The notes below the pieces were generated by a model that had not been told where the DNA came from, searched no databases, and saw only the letters and a program-made list of their open reading frames with translations. The position numbers and the translations under genes are program-made. Below, piece by piece: positions 16,062-23,123 of a DNA stretch of 64,000 nucleotides (positions are counted from its first letter, which is position 1; every line of letters starts with the position of its first letter). The DNA comes from Gammaproteobacteria bacterium (lineage in GTDB: Bacteria > Pseudomonadota > Gammaproteobacteria > Nevskiales > Nevskiaceae), in contig JAPLSA010000017.1 in NCBI GenBank assembly GCA_026398815.1, forward strand, positions 620,001 to 684,000, in the 5' to 3' direction.

Positions 16062-17152
16062 CAGCGGCGATGGGCCGGGTCGGCGAAGCGCACGTCGTGC
16101 GTGAACGCCGGATCGTCGAGCGCCGGCAGGAAGGCCAGCAGCGCGTCGCGTTCGGCGTCGCTGATCGGCAGTCCGCCACGCAGCGCCGGATCGACCTGAT
16201 CGCCGGCCGCGATGCCGCTGCGGTAGTGCTCGATCACCTGGGCCAGCGTGTCGAAGCGGCCGTCGTGCATGTACGGCGGCGTCAGGCCGATGTTGCGCAG
16301 GCTCGGCACCCGGAAGCGGCCGCGGTCGGCGGCCACGGCGGTGACGGTGGCCCGGCCGGCGTCGCGGGGCGCGGCATCGAGCCCGTTGTCGCGATAGCGG
16401 AAATCGCTGAACAGCGGCTCGGCGTGGCACTGCGTGCAGTGCCGGCGGAACGCCGCCAGCCCGGCCTGCTCGCGGGCATCGAGCGCGCCGGCATCACCGG
16501 CGACGTAGCGGTCATAGCGGCTGCCGGCGGAAATCATCGTGCCGGTGAACTGCGCCAGCGCCTTGAGCAGCCGCTGGCTGTCGATGGCCGGCGTGCCGAA
16601 GGCCGCTTCGAAGCGGCGGGGATAGTCGGCGTCGGCGCGCAGCCGCTCGATCAGCGCCGGCAGCCGGGCATCCATTTCCACCGGATTGGCGATCGGCCCG
16701 AGCGGCTGCACTTCGAGGTTGTGCGCCGAGCCGTCCCACATCAGCTGCGGCAGCCAGGCCAGGTTGTACAGCCCCGGCGCGTTGCGGGTGCCGTTGCGGT
16801 TGCCGATGCCGTGGCTGACCGCGTGGTCGTAATGGGCGAACGCCGCGAACTGCTGGTGGCAGCTGGCGCAGGACACCGTCCCGTCGCGCGACAGGCGCGG
16901 GTCGTAGAACAGTTGCCGGCCCAGCGCGAAGCCGGCGGCGGTGACCGGATTGGCGTGGAAGTCGTAGACCGGCTGCGGCCAGCCGGCCGGCACTTCGAAC
17001 TGTGGCGTGCGCAGCAGCGCCAGCTGTTCGGCCAGCATGCCGATGCCGCCGCGGGCATCGAGCGCCAGCGCGCCGACCGCCAGCAGGATCAGCGCCGCCA
17101 GCCACGTCACCTGCCCGTTGCTGCGGCCCTTGCCGGGTTGCCGATGGCGCAT
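16061..17152 (-). CDS. mbnH: MbnH-family di-haem cytochrome c peroxidase-like enzyme
   Basis: The 363-residue protein has an N-terminal signal/anchor (TWLAALILLAVGALAL) and two c-type haem sites: CASCH (about 94-98) and CTQCH (about 238-242). Further marks are GRQLFYDPRLSRDGTVSCASCH and FRVPSLRNIGLTPPYMHDGRF, as in the bacterial CcpA/MauG superfamily. The TIGR04039 (MXAN_0977) di-haem enzymes occur next to TIGR04052 (MbnP) proteins, and characterised MbnH converts a Trp of MbnP to kynurenine, which is needed for copper binding. The start overlaps the MbnP stop (ATGA) and its own stop overlaps the RND start, so the three proteins are made together. Confidence 0.85.
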   Translation of the reverse strand: MRHRQPGKGRSNGQVTWLAALILLAVGALALDARGGIGMLAEQLALLRTPQFEVPAGWPQPVYDFHANPVTAAGFALGRQLFYDPRLSRDGTVSCASCHQQFAAFAHYDHAVSHGIGNRNGTRNAPGLYNLAWLPQLMWDGSAHNLEVQPLGPIANPVEMDARLPALIERLRADADYPRRFEAAFGTPAIDSQRLLKALAQFTGTMISAGSRYDRYVAGDAGALDAREQAGLAAFRRHCTQCHAEPLFSDFRYRDNGLDAAPRDAGRATVTAVAADRGRFRVPSLRNIGLTPPYMHDGRFDTLAQVIEHYRSGIAAGDQVDPALRGGLPISDAERDALLAFLPALDDPAFTHDVRFADPAHRR

Positions 17153-17967
17153 CAGTGCGCTGCGCGGTCGCGCGGCTCGTGATGCAGATGGTCGAGCTTG
17201 AGAAAGCCCGGCAGCCCCACCGCCAGCGCCCGGCCTTCCGCCGCCTGCATGACCAGCGCGGTGCGGGCGAACGAGACCGGCGGCGTGCCGCCGAGCAGCG
17301 CGTCGAGATCGGCGTGCAGGTGCACGGTCGACGTCAGGTCCGGCGACAGCCGCAGCGGCTTCGGCGCGAACGGCAGGAACACGCTGCGCTGCACGCCGTC
17401 GCCACCGAGATGCAGGGTCACCGCCTGCCCGGCCTCGGGCGAAGCCGGCGAATGGCCTTCGAGCTTGAAGTGGATGTAGCCGGTCGCCCAGGTCCAGAAC
17501 ATGCCGAGCGCCGGATCGAGCGCACCGATCTGCGCACCGGCACTGTTGCGCGCCGGGTCGACGCCGATCAGCAGTTCAAGGCCGGTGTATTCGCCGGCCG
17601 GCGCACTGTCGATCCGCAGGTGCTGGCTTTCCGGCCGCGCCAGATCGACCAGCCAGTAGCCGTCGGCGGTCTCGGGATCGTGGCTCGGCGTCCACCAGCT
17701 GCCGTCCGGCCGCAGCAGCCGCAGGTTCGACAGGTAGTACTGCAGCTTGCCGACCGTCAGCGCCTCGCCGGCCGGCGTGATCACCGTGCCGCCCTTCTCC
17801 AGCGCCGCCGTGCCGGCGACGTGGCTGATCTCGATGTCCAGCGCCGTGGCCGGTGCCGTCGCCTGCCGGCAAGCGGTCAGCGCCATCAGGATGGCCAGCG
17901 GCGCAGCCAGCGAACGGAGCGAGGGACGAGGGATCACGGGGACGGTGCGAGCGGAATCGGCCGTCAC
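17152..17967 (-). CDS. mbnP: MbnP-family copper-binding lipoprotein
   Basis: This 271-residue protein has a lipoprotein signal (ALTA-C, Cys about residue 33). The body carries the MbnP marks: LQYYLSNLRLL (about 76-86), LVDLARPES, YTGLELLIGVDPARN, the MFWTWATGYIHFKLEG block (about 150-165) and LHLHADLDALLGG. The Trp residues in the FWTWATG block are candidates for MbnH-driven oxidation. The start is GTG 17967; GTG 17937 also leaves a shorter signal. No methanobactin precursor or biosynthesis gene is present in the window, so this is one of the stand-alone MbnP-MbnH pairs, here tied to an RND pump. Confidence 0.82.
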   Translation of the reverse strand: MTADSARTVPVIPRPSLRSLAAPLAILMALTACRQATAPATALDIEISHVAGTAALEKGGTVITPAGEALTVGKLQYYLSNLRLLRPDGSWWTPSHDPETADGYWLVDLARPESQHLRIDSAPAGEYTGLELLIGVDPARNSAGAQIGALDPALGMFWTWATGYIHFKLEGHSPASPEAGQAVTLHLGGDGVQRSVFLPFAPKPLRLSPDLTSTVHLHADLDALLGGTPPVSFARTALVMQAAEGRALAVGLPGFLKLDHLHHEPRDRAAH

Positions 17968-18146
17968 TGTAATGAATAAGAACAGCGTTCAATATATTGT
18001 TTTGATCGAGCCTAATAATCGAAACAGGCCCGCCGATCACCGGTCGCGGCCGGTCATTGCCAGCAGTTGTCGACGCCCGGCGCGGATCGGGGACAATCGG
18101 CGCCGGCAGCGCCCCTGCTGCCTTGTCCTGCCGCCCGGTCCGCCGC
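17968..18146. promoter_or_regulatory. Divergent control region between mbnP and the integrase
   Basis: The left part is AT-rich. A perfect 10-bp palindrome CAATATATTG lies at 17990-17999, about 25 bp upstream of the mbnP start, and is a candidate operator or part of the -10 region for the mbnP-mbnH-RND operon. No classical copper-responsive (CueR/CopY) site is obvious. Confidence 0.35.
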
Positions 18147-19169
18147 GTGAATCCGCCCGAAGTCCGTCCCGACCCCGCGTTCAACCGCCACGGCGCCGTC
18201 GCCGAACTGCTGGCCCAGACGCCGTCCGGCGCCGTCGACCGGCTGCAGGCGATGGCCGACGACCTGAAGATCGCCTACGCGCCGAACACGCTGAAAAGCT
18301 GGCGTGCCGACTGGCGCGTGTGGACCGAGTTCTGCACCCGCGAAGGCCATGCGCCGCTGCCGGCGACGGTGCCGGCGCTGCGCGCCTTCGTGCTGGAGCG
18401 CATCGCCGCCGGCCGCAAGCGGGCCACCATCGACCATTACCTGGCGACGCTGACGGTCGTTCACCGGCTGGCCGAACTGCCGTCGCCGATGGATTCGATG
18501 GAAGCGCGGCTGATGTGGCGCGGCCTGCGCCGCGAACACCTGAGCGCCCGCCAGCGCCAGGCCCGGGGCCTGACGATGGATGACATCGACCGGATCATCG
18601 CCGTGCTTGATCGCGCCAACCCGCGCGATGTCCGCGACGCGGCGCTGGTGTCGACCGCGTTCGAGACCATGTTCCGGCGCTCGGAACTGATCGTGCTGCG
18701 GATCGAGGATCTGTCCGAGGAGGCCGACGGCTCCGGCCGGATCTTCCTGCCGAACAGCAAGACCGACCAGGAAGGCAGCGGCTTCCTGCAGTACCTGTCG
18801 CCGGAAACGCTGGCGCTGATCCGCGACTGGCTGGCGATCGCCGGGCTCGCCGAAGGCCCGATCTTCCGCTCGGTGCCGAAGTCGAACAAGGCCGATCGCT
18901 ACGCCAATCCGCTGTCGGATCGCGACGTCGCCCGGATCTTCAAGGAACGCGCGCTGCAGGCCGGCATCGACCCGACCCTGGTGTCCGGCCACAGCACCCG
19001 CGTCGGTGCCGCGCAGGACCTGATCGCGGCCAATTTCAGTGGTGCCGAAATCATGCGCCAGGGCCGCTGGAAGACCGAGCGGATGGTGATCCGCTACAGC
19101 GAAAGCCTGCAGGCCGGGCGCGGCGCGATGGCCCGCCTGAAGAAGAGCCGCCGCAACCCGCCGGAGTGA
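18147..19169 (+). CDS. Tyrosine recombinase/integrase
   Basis: GTG 18147 is taken as the start because the frame upstream begins only at a TTG and encodes Arg/Pro-rich sequence; the product is 340 residues. An N-terminal SAM-like DNA-binding domain (APNTLKSWRADWRVWTEFC) precedes the catalytic domain. All catalytic residues are visible: Arg (FRRSELIVLR, about 177), Lys (NSKTDQ, about 205), His-x-x-Arg (SGHSTRVGAAQDL, about 282-285), Trp (QGRWKT, about 308) and Tyr (VIRYSE, about 317). No phage or plasmid genes, att repeats or tRNA gene are nearby, so it looks like an isolated recombinase, perhaps the remnant of a mobile element. Confidence 0.85.
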   Translation: MNPPEVRPDPAFNRHGAVAELLAQTPSGAVDRLQAMADDLKIAYAPNTLKSWRADWRVWTEFCTREGHAPLPATVPALRAFVLERIAAGRKRATIDHYLATLTVVHRLAELPSPMDSMEARLMWRGLRREHLSARQRQARGLTMDDIDRIIAVLDRANPRDVRDAALVSTAFETMFRRSELIVLRIEDLSEEADGSGRIFLPNSKTDQEGSGFLQYLSPETLALIRDWLAIAGLAEGPIFRSVPKSNKADRYANPLSDRDVARIFKERALQAGIDPTLVSGHSTRVGAAQDLIAANFSGAEIMRQGRWKTERMVIRYSESLQAGRGAMARLKKSRRNPPE

Positions 19170-19197
19170 ACGAGGCCGGTCGGGGCCGGCCGATCGC

Positions 19198-21138
19198 TCA
19201 GACCTCGGCCTTGTCGCCCTTTTCTTCGAGCCAGGCCTTGCGGTCGCCGGCGCGCTTCTTGGCCAGCATCATGTCCATGATCGCGTCGACGGTGACCGGC
19301 ACTTCCGCACCTTCCTCATCGGGAATGCCGGTGTCGGCCGCGCCATCGAGCGTCAGCTGCACCAGCCGGCGGGTGTCGCGGCTCATGGTGGTTTCGCGCA
19401 GCTGCAGCGGGTTCATCTCGCCCAGGCCCTTGAAGCGGGTGACGTTGAGCTTCGACTTGTTTCCTTCCGCCTGCAGGCGATCGAGGATGCCCTGCTTCTC
19501 GGCCTCGTCGAGCGCGTAGAACACCTGCTTGCCGGCATCGACGCGGAACAGCGGCGGCATCGCGATGTAGACATGGCCGGCAGCAACCAGCGGCCGGTAG
19601 TGCTTCAGGAACAGCGCGCACAAGAGGGTGGCGATGTGCAGGCCGTCGGAGTCGGCATCGGCGAGCACGCAGATCTTGCCGTAGCGCAGGCCGGTCAGAT
19701 CCTTGGAGCCCGGATCGACGCCGATCGCAACACTGATGTCATGGATCTCGTTGGACGCCAGCGCTTCGTTGGCATCGACTTCCCAGCTGTTCAGGATCTT
19801 GCCGCGCAGCGGCATGATCGCCTGGGTGTCGCGGTCGCGGGCCTGCTTGGCCGAGCCGCCGGCGGAATCGCCTTCGACCAGGAACAGCTCGGTCTGGTTG
19901 AGATCGGTCAGCACGCAGTCGGCCAGCTTGCCGGGCAGCGCCGGGCCGCTGGTGATCTTCTTGCGCACCACCTGCTTGGCCAGCTTCATGCGCGCATTGG
20001 CGTTGGCGATCACCAGTGCCGCCACCTGCTCGCCTTCGGCCGGATGCTGGTTCAGCCAGACGGAGAATGAGTCGTGCACCACGCCCTGCACGAAGGCCGC
20101 AGTCTCGCGCGACGACAGCCGCTCCTTGGTCTGGCCGGCGAACTGCGGGTCCAGCATCTTGATGCTGAGCACGTAGCTGCAGCCGGCCCAGACATCTTCC
20201 GGCGACAGCTTCAGCCCGCGCGGCAAGAGGTTGCGGAACTCGCAGAACTCGCGGATCGCTTCGGTCAGGCCGGTTCTGAGGCCGTTGACGTGGGTGCCGC
20301 CCTGGGCGGTCGGAATCAGGTTCACATAGCTTTCGGCCACCGCTTCCGGGCCCGAGGCGACCCAGCACAGCGCCCATTCGGCTTCTTCGCGCTTGGCGGC
20401 GAACTTGCCGACGAAGGGCTCGGCCGGCAGCACCTCGGCGCCGTTGAGCGCGTCCTTCAGGTAGTCGACCAGGCCGTTCTCGTACTGCCAGACGGTCTGC
20501 TCGTTGTTGATCTGGTCATCGAAGCTGATCCGCAGGTTCGGGCACAGCACGGCCTTGGCGCGCAGCACCTGCTTCAGGCGCGGAATCGAGAACTTCGGCG
20601 AGTCGAAGTACTGCTCGTCCGGCCAGAAGTGCACCGTGGTGCCGCTCTTGCGGGCCGGGGCATCGCCGACCCGCGCCAGCTCGCTGGCCTTGTGGCCATC
20701 AGCGAAGCCGATCAGCCACTCGCCGCCGCCGCGCACCACGCGCACTTCCAGCTTCTTCGACAGCGCGTTGACCACCGACACGCCGACACCATGCAGGCCG
20801 CCGGAAAAGCCGTAGGCCTTGTTGGAGAACTTGGCGCCCGAATGCAGCTTGGTCAGGATCAGCTCGACACCGGAAACGCCGTGTTCCGGGTGGATGTCGA
20901 CCGGCATGCCGCGGCCGTCGTCGGACACCTTCAGCGAACCGTCGGCGAGCAGGGTGATGTCGATACGCTTGGCGTGGCCGGCCAGCGCCTCGTCGACCGA
21001 GTTGTCGATGACTTCCTGCGCCAGATGGTTCGGGCGCGCGGTGTCGGTGTACATGCCGGGGCGCTTGCGGACCGGATCGAGGCCGGAAAGGACTTCGATC
21101 TGCTCGGCGCCGTAGGCGGATGAATTCGGGGTGGCCAT
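19198..21138 (-). CDS. parE: DNA topoisomerase IV subunit B
   Basis: At 646 residues this is the normal ParE length. The GHKL ATPase is visible: EVIDNSVDEALAG (about 42-54), DDGRGMPVDIHPEHGVSG and the GLHGVGVSVVNALS loop. The transducer domain, the TOPRIM domain with LVEGDSAGGSAKQARD (about 418-433) and the DADSDGLHIATLL metal site follow, then MPLRGKILN. The end MMLAKKRAGDRKAWLEEKG is ParE-like and no GyrB insertion is present. With ParC it decatenates replicated chromosomes. It lies convergent to the integrase with a 28-bp gap. parC is not in the window. Confidence 0.95.
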   Translation of the reverse strand: MATPNSSAYGAEQIEVLSGLDPVRKRPGMYTDTARPNHLAQEVIDNSVDEALAGHAKRIDITLLADGSLKVSDDGRGMPVDIHPEHGVSGVELILTKLHSGAKFSNKAYGFSGGLHGVGVSVVNALSKKLEVRVVRGGGEWLIGFADGHKASELARVGDAPARKSGTTVHFWPDEQYFDSPKFSIPRLKQVLRAKAVLCPNLRISFDDQINNEQTVWQYENGLVDYLKDALNGAEVLPAEPFVGKFAAKREEAEWALCWVASGPEAVAESYVNLIPTAQGGTHVNGLRTGLTEAIREFCEFRNLLPRGLKLSPEDVWAGCSYVLSIKMLDPQFAGQTKERLSSRETAAFVQGVVHDSFSVWLNQHPAEGEQVAALVIANANARMKLAKQVVRKKITSGPALPGKLADCVLTDLNQTELFLVEGDSAGGSAKQARDRDTQAIMPLRGKILNSWEVDANEALASNEIHDISVAIGVDPGSKDLTGLRYGKICVLADADSDGLHIATLLCALFLKHYRPLVAAGHVYIAMPPLFRVDAGKQVFYALDEAEKQGILDRLQAEGNKSKLNVTRFKGLGEMNPLQLRETTMSRDTRRLVQLTLDGAADTGIPDEEGAEVPVTVDAIMDMMLAKKRAGDRKAWLEEKGDKAEV

Positions 21139-21231
21139 CGCTGCGGAGTCGTCGGGGCGGCAAAAAGTCGCGGGACGGTACTCAATGCCCCGCTGTGCCG
21201 CAAGCCGAGGCCGCAGCGACGGGTGGCCGTG

Positions 21232-21657
21232 TCAGCGTTCGCGCAGCGCCGAGAACGAGCAGCCGTAGAACACCGCCAGCGGCACCAGCACCGGCAGCTG
21301 TTCGGCCGACAGGTTGCGGATATCCAGCAGTTGCAGCAGGCCGCCGGCAAACCAGGCGCCGGCCGGGGTGAACAGCGCGGCGATCGCGCAGCCGGCCAGC
21401 GTGGCGGCCGGCACGATCCAGCGCGGGGCCGGCTTGCGCGGCGCCGGCATGTTCATCAGCACGCGGACCACGAAGCCGTCGTCGGCGATATGCGGCTGGC
21501 GGGCGGCGTCCTCGCGCAGCAGCGCGTCGAGCCAGGCGTCGTCGCCGGGCGCGCCCGGCTGCAGCGGGCCGCCTCGGCCGCTGGGAAACATCGATCCGTC
21601 CATCGCAGGCTCCTCGGGCTCGCCGCGCCGGGGCGGCGGATTGCGCGGCTGGTTCAT
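21232..21657 (-). CDS. Putative anti-sigma membrane protein
   Basis: The 141-residue product starts at ATG 21657, overlapping the sigma-factor stop as ATGA. It has a Pro-rich cytosolic start, then DDAWLDALLREDAARQPHIADDGFVVRVL (an anti-sigma-like DUF5056-type segment), and two membrane helices (WIVPAATLAGCAIAALF and LPVLVPLAVFYGCSF). Position and layout make it the likely negative regulator of the upstream ECF sigma factor, though no canonical zinc-binding anti-sigma motif is seen. Confidence 0.6.
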   Translation of the reverse strand: MNQPRNPPPRRGEPEEPAMDGSMFPSGRGGPLQPGAPGDDAWLDALLREDAARQPHIADDGFVVRVLMNMPAPRKPAPRWIVPAATLAGCAIAALFTPAGAWFAGGLLQLLDIRNLSAEQLPVLVPLAVFYGCSFSALRER

Positions 21658-22271
21658 GACGTCCGTGGCTCCCAGACCTGAAGGTGGGCCTTCAGCTTCT
21701 GCTTGGCGCGGGAAATATGCGATTTCACCGTGCCCAGCGGGCAGTCGAGGGCATAGGCGGCTTCCTCGTGACTGCGGTCGAGATAGTAGCACTGGGCAAT
21801 CACGGCTCTTTCCGCCGGCGACAGGATCGCCATCGCCCGCGCCAGATCCATCTGCAGGTCGGCGACGGTTTCCTCCGGATGCCGGTCGGTCGGGCCCTCG
21901 TGGGTCTCGGCCTCGTCGTCGCCGCGATTCTCGTCGAGCGGCTCCTCGGGGTGCCGGGAGCGGATCGCCATCAGGAAACTGTTGTAGGCGATGCGGTAGA
22001 TCCAGGTGCTGAACTTGGCGTCGCCGCGAAACTGGTCGAGCTTGCGGTGCGCCAGCAGGAAGGTTTCCTGGGCCAGGTCGTCGGCGAAGGCGTCGTCGCC
22101 CTTGCACAGCCGGCGCAGCAGCGCGCGCACCGCGCCCTGGTGACGGCGCACCAGCGCGGCGAAGGCGTGGCGATCGTCGCCGGCCAGCACCCGGGCGACC
22201 AGCGCCGTGTCCGGCGGACCGTCCGCCGGCAGCGGCTCCACCGCCTGCACCCTGACTGCTTCGCTGGCCAC
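21654..22271 (-). CDS. ECF-family RNA polymerase sigma factor
   Basis: GTG 22271 gives 205 residues, as expected for an ECF sigma; the longer open frame upstream overlaps the next gene. Region 2 is clear (AFAALVRRHQGAVRALLRRL, DDLAQETFLLAHRKLDQFRGDAKFSTWIYRIAYN), then an acidic linker (DENRGDDEAETHE), then region 4 (LSPAERAVIAQCYYLDRSHEEAAYALDCPLGTVKSHISRAKQKL). It lies between a DUF6249-like membrane protein gene and its probable anti-sigma gene. The signal it answers to is unknown. Confidence 0.88.
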   Translation of the reverse strand: MASEAVRVQAVEPLPADGPPDTALVARVLAGDDRHAFAALVRRHQGAVRALLRRLCKGDDAFADDLAQETFLLAHRKLDQFRGDAKFSTWIYRIAYNSFLMAIRSRHPEEPLDENRGDDEAETHEGPTDRHPEETVADLQMDLARAMAILSPAERAVIAQCYYLDRSHEEAAYALDCPLGTVKSHISRAKQKLKAHLQVWEPRTS

Positions 22272-22300
22272 GTCGTGGTCCGGTTCCGGGCGCGGCGGCC

Positions 22301-22756
22301 TCAGCCGTCCTTGCGGGCCTGCTCGATCTTCCAGGCGATCAGCTGGCCGACGCCGATCATCAGCGGAATGAAGCCGATGCCGATCGCCGACTCGGCGCCG
22401 GCGAACCAGAAGAAGCCCATCAGGCCGAGCCCGGCACCGACCAGGCTCAGGCCGGAGCTGACATCGGACTTGCGCTTGCGCCCCGGCTCCAGGAACAGCT
22501 CCGGCGGGATCGGCTGGCCCTTGTCGGCCAGCTTCAGCACCATGTCGTTGATCGATTTCTGGCGCTGCGCGCGATAGCGCAGCACCGCCAGCACGATGAC
22601 GATCGGCATGCCGAACACCATCAGCACCGCCAGCAGCGGCAGCAGGGCGTCGAGCAGCGGCGTGGCGGCATCGCCGAGGCCGGCGTGCTGGCCGAGGTCG
22701 ATGCCGAATTCGGCGGCGGAAGTCAGCAACATGGGCAACTCCTGGGTCATGGTCAT
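22301..22756 (-). CDS. DUF6249-like membrane protein
   Basis: The 151-residue protein has a first membrane helix (LLPLLAVLMVFGMPIVIVLAVL, about 38-59), a cytosolic segment RYRAQRQKSINDMVLKLADKGQPIPPELF (about 60-88) and two more helices (SGLSLVGAGLGLMGFFWFAG and IGIGFIPLMIGVGQLIAW). The GQPIPPELF segment is the mark of DUF6249 proteins, which are often encoded beside ECF sigma factors. Start MTMT at 22756; ATG 22750 is an alternative. It is probably the first gene of a three-gene sigma operon. Function unknown. Confidence 0.7.
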   Translation of the reverse strand: MTMTQELPMLLTSAAEFGIDLGQHAGLGDAATPLLDALLPLLAVLMVFGMPIVIVLAVLRYRAQRQKSINDMVLKLADKGQPIPPELFLEPGRKRKSDVSSGLSLVGAGLGLMGFFWFAGAESAIGIGFIPLMIGVGQLIAWKIEQARKDG

Positions 22757-22821
22757 GCGTCGGCGAGTCTGATGCGGCCGGCCCCCGATTCGGATGCACC
22801 GGCCGCTGCGGGCGCTGCGCC

Positions 22822-22827
22822 TACAAT
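22822..22827 (+). promoter_or_regulatory. Possible -10 element for xseB-dxs
   Basis: TACAAT lies 25 bp upstream of the xseB ATG, in the divergent gap. No convincing -35 hexamer is present at the usual spacing, so this is a weak call. Confidence 0.3.
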
Positions 22828-22851
22828 AGTCGGCCCTCAAGGACTTGCCCG

Positions 22852-23109
22852 ATGACCCGGAAAACCGCCGCCCCCGCCAGCGACAGCGCCGCACCTGCCG
22901 ACGATCCGGTGGCCCGCTTCGAAGGCTCGCTGGCCGAACTGGAAGCGATCGTCGCGCGGATGGAACGCGGCGACCTGCCGCTGGAAGAAAGCCTGCAGCT
23001 GTTCGAGCGCGGCATGGGGCTGACCAAGGTCTGCCGCAGCTCGCTGGAAAGCGCCGAGCTGCGCGTGCGCAACCTGCTCGATGCCGGCGACGACGCCGCC
23101 GACCGCTGA
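22852..23109 (+). CDS. xseB: Exodeoxyribonuclease VII small subunit
   Basis: The 85-residue protein contains the XseB signature FEGSLAELEAIVARMERGDLPLEESLQLFERGMGL (about 23-57), preceded by an Ala-rich extension and followed by the short helix SSLESAELRVRNLL. It joins XseA to form the single-strand exonuclease VII in the cytoplasm. It begins the + strand run that leads directly into dxs with a 14-bp gap; the ispA gene usually placed between xseB and dxs in gammaproteobacteria is missing here. Confidence 0.93.
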   Translation: MTRKTAAPASDSAAPADDPVARFEGSLAELEAIVARMERGDLPLEESLQLFERGMGLTKVCRSSLESAELRVRNLLDAGDDAADR

Positions 23110-23123
23110 CCCTCCCGCCGCTG

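Noticed and set aside
13092-16199. A 1035-codon plus-strand frame opposite the RND pump
   Set aside because: Sequence is Gln/Arg/His/Ala low-complexity, with no motif, and the minus-strand RND reading is unambiguous.
18147-19169. Integrase as a sign of a prophage or integrative element
   Set aside because: Housekeeping or operon genes lie on both sides, and no structural phage, conjugation or att repeat sequences are visible.
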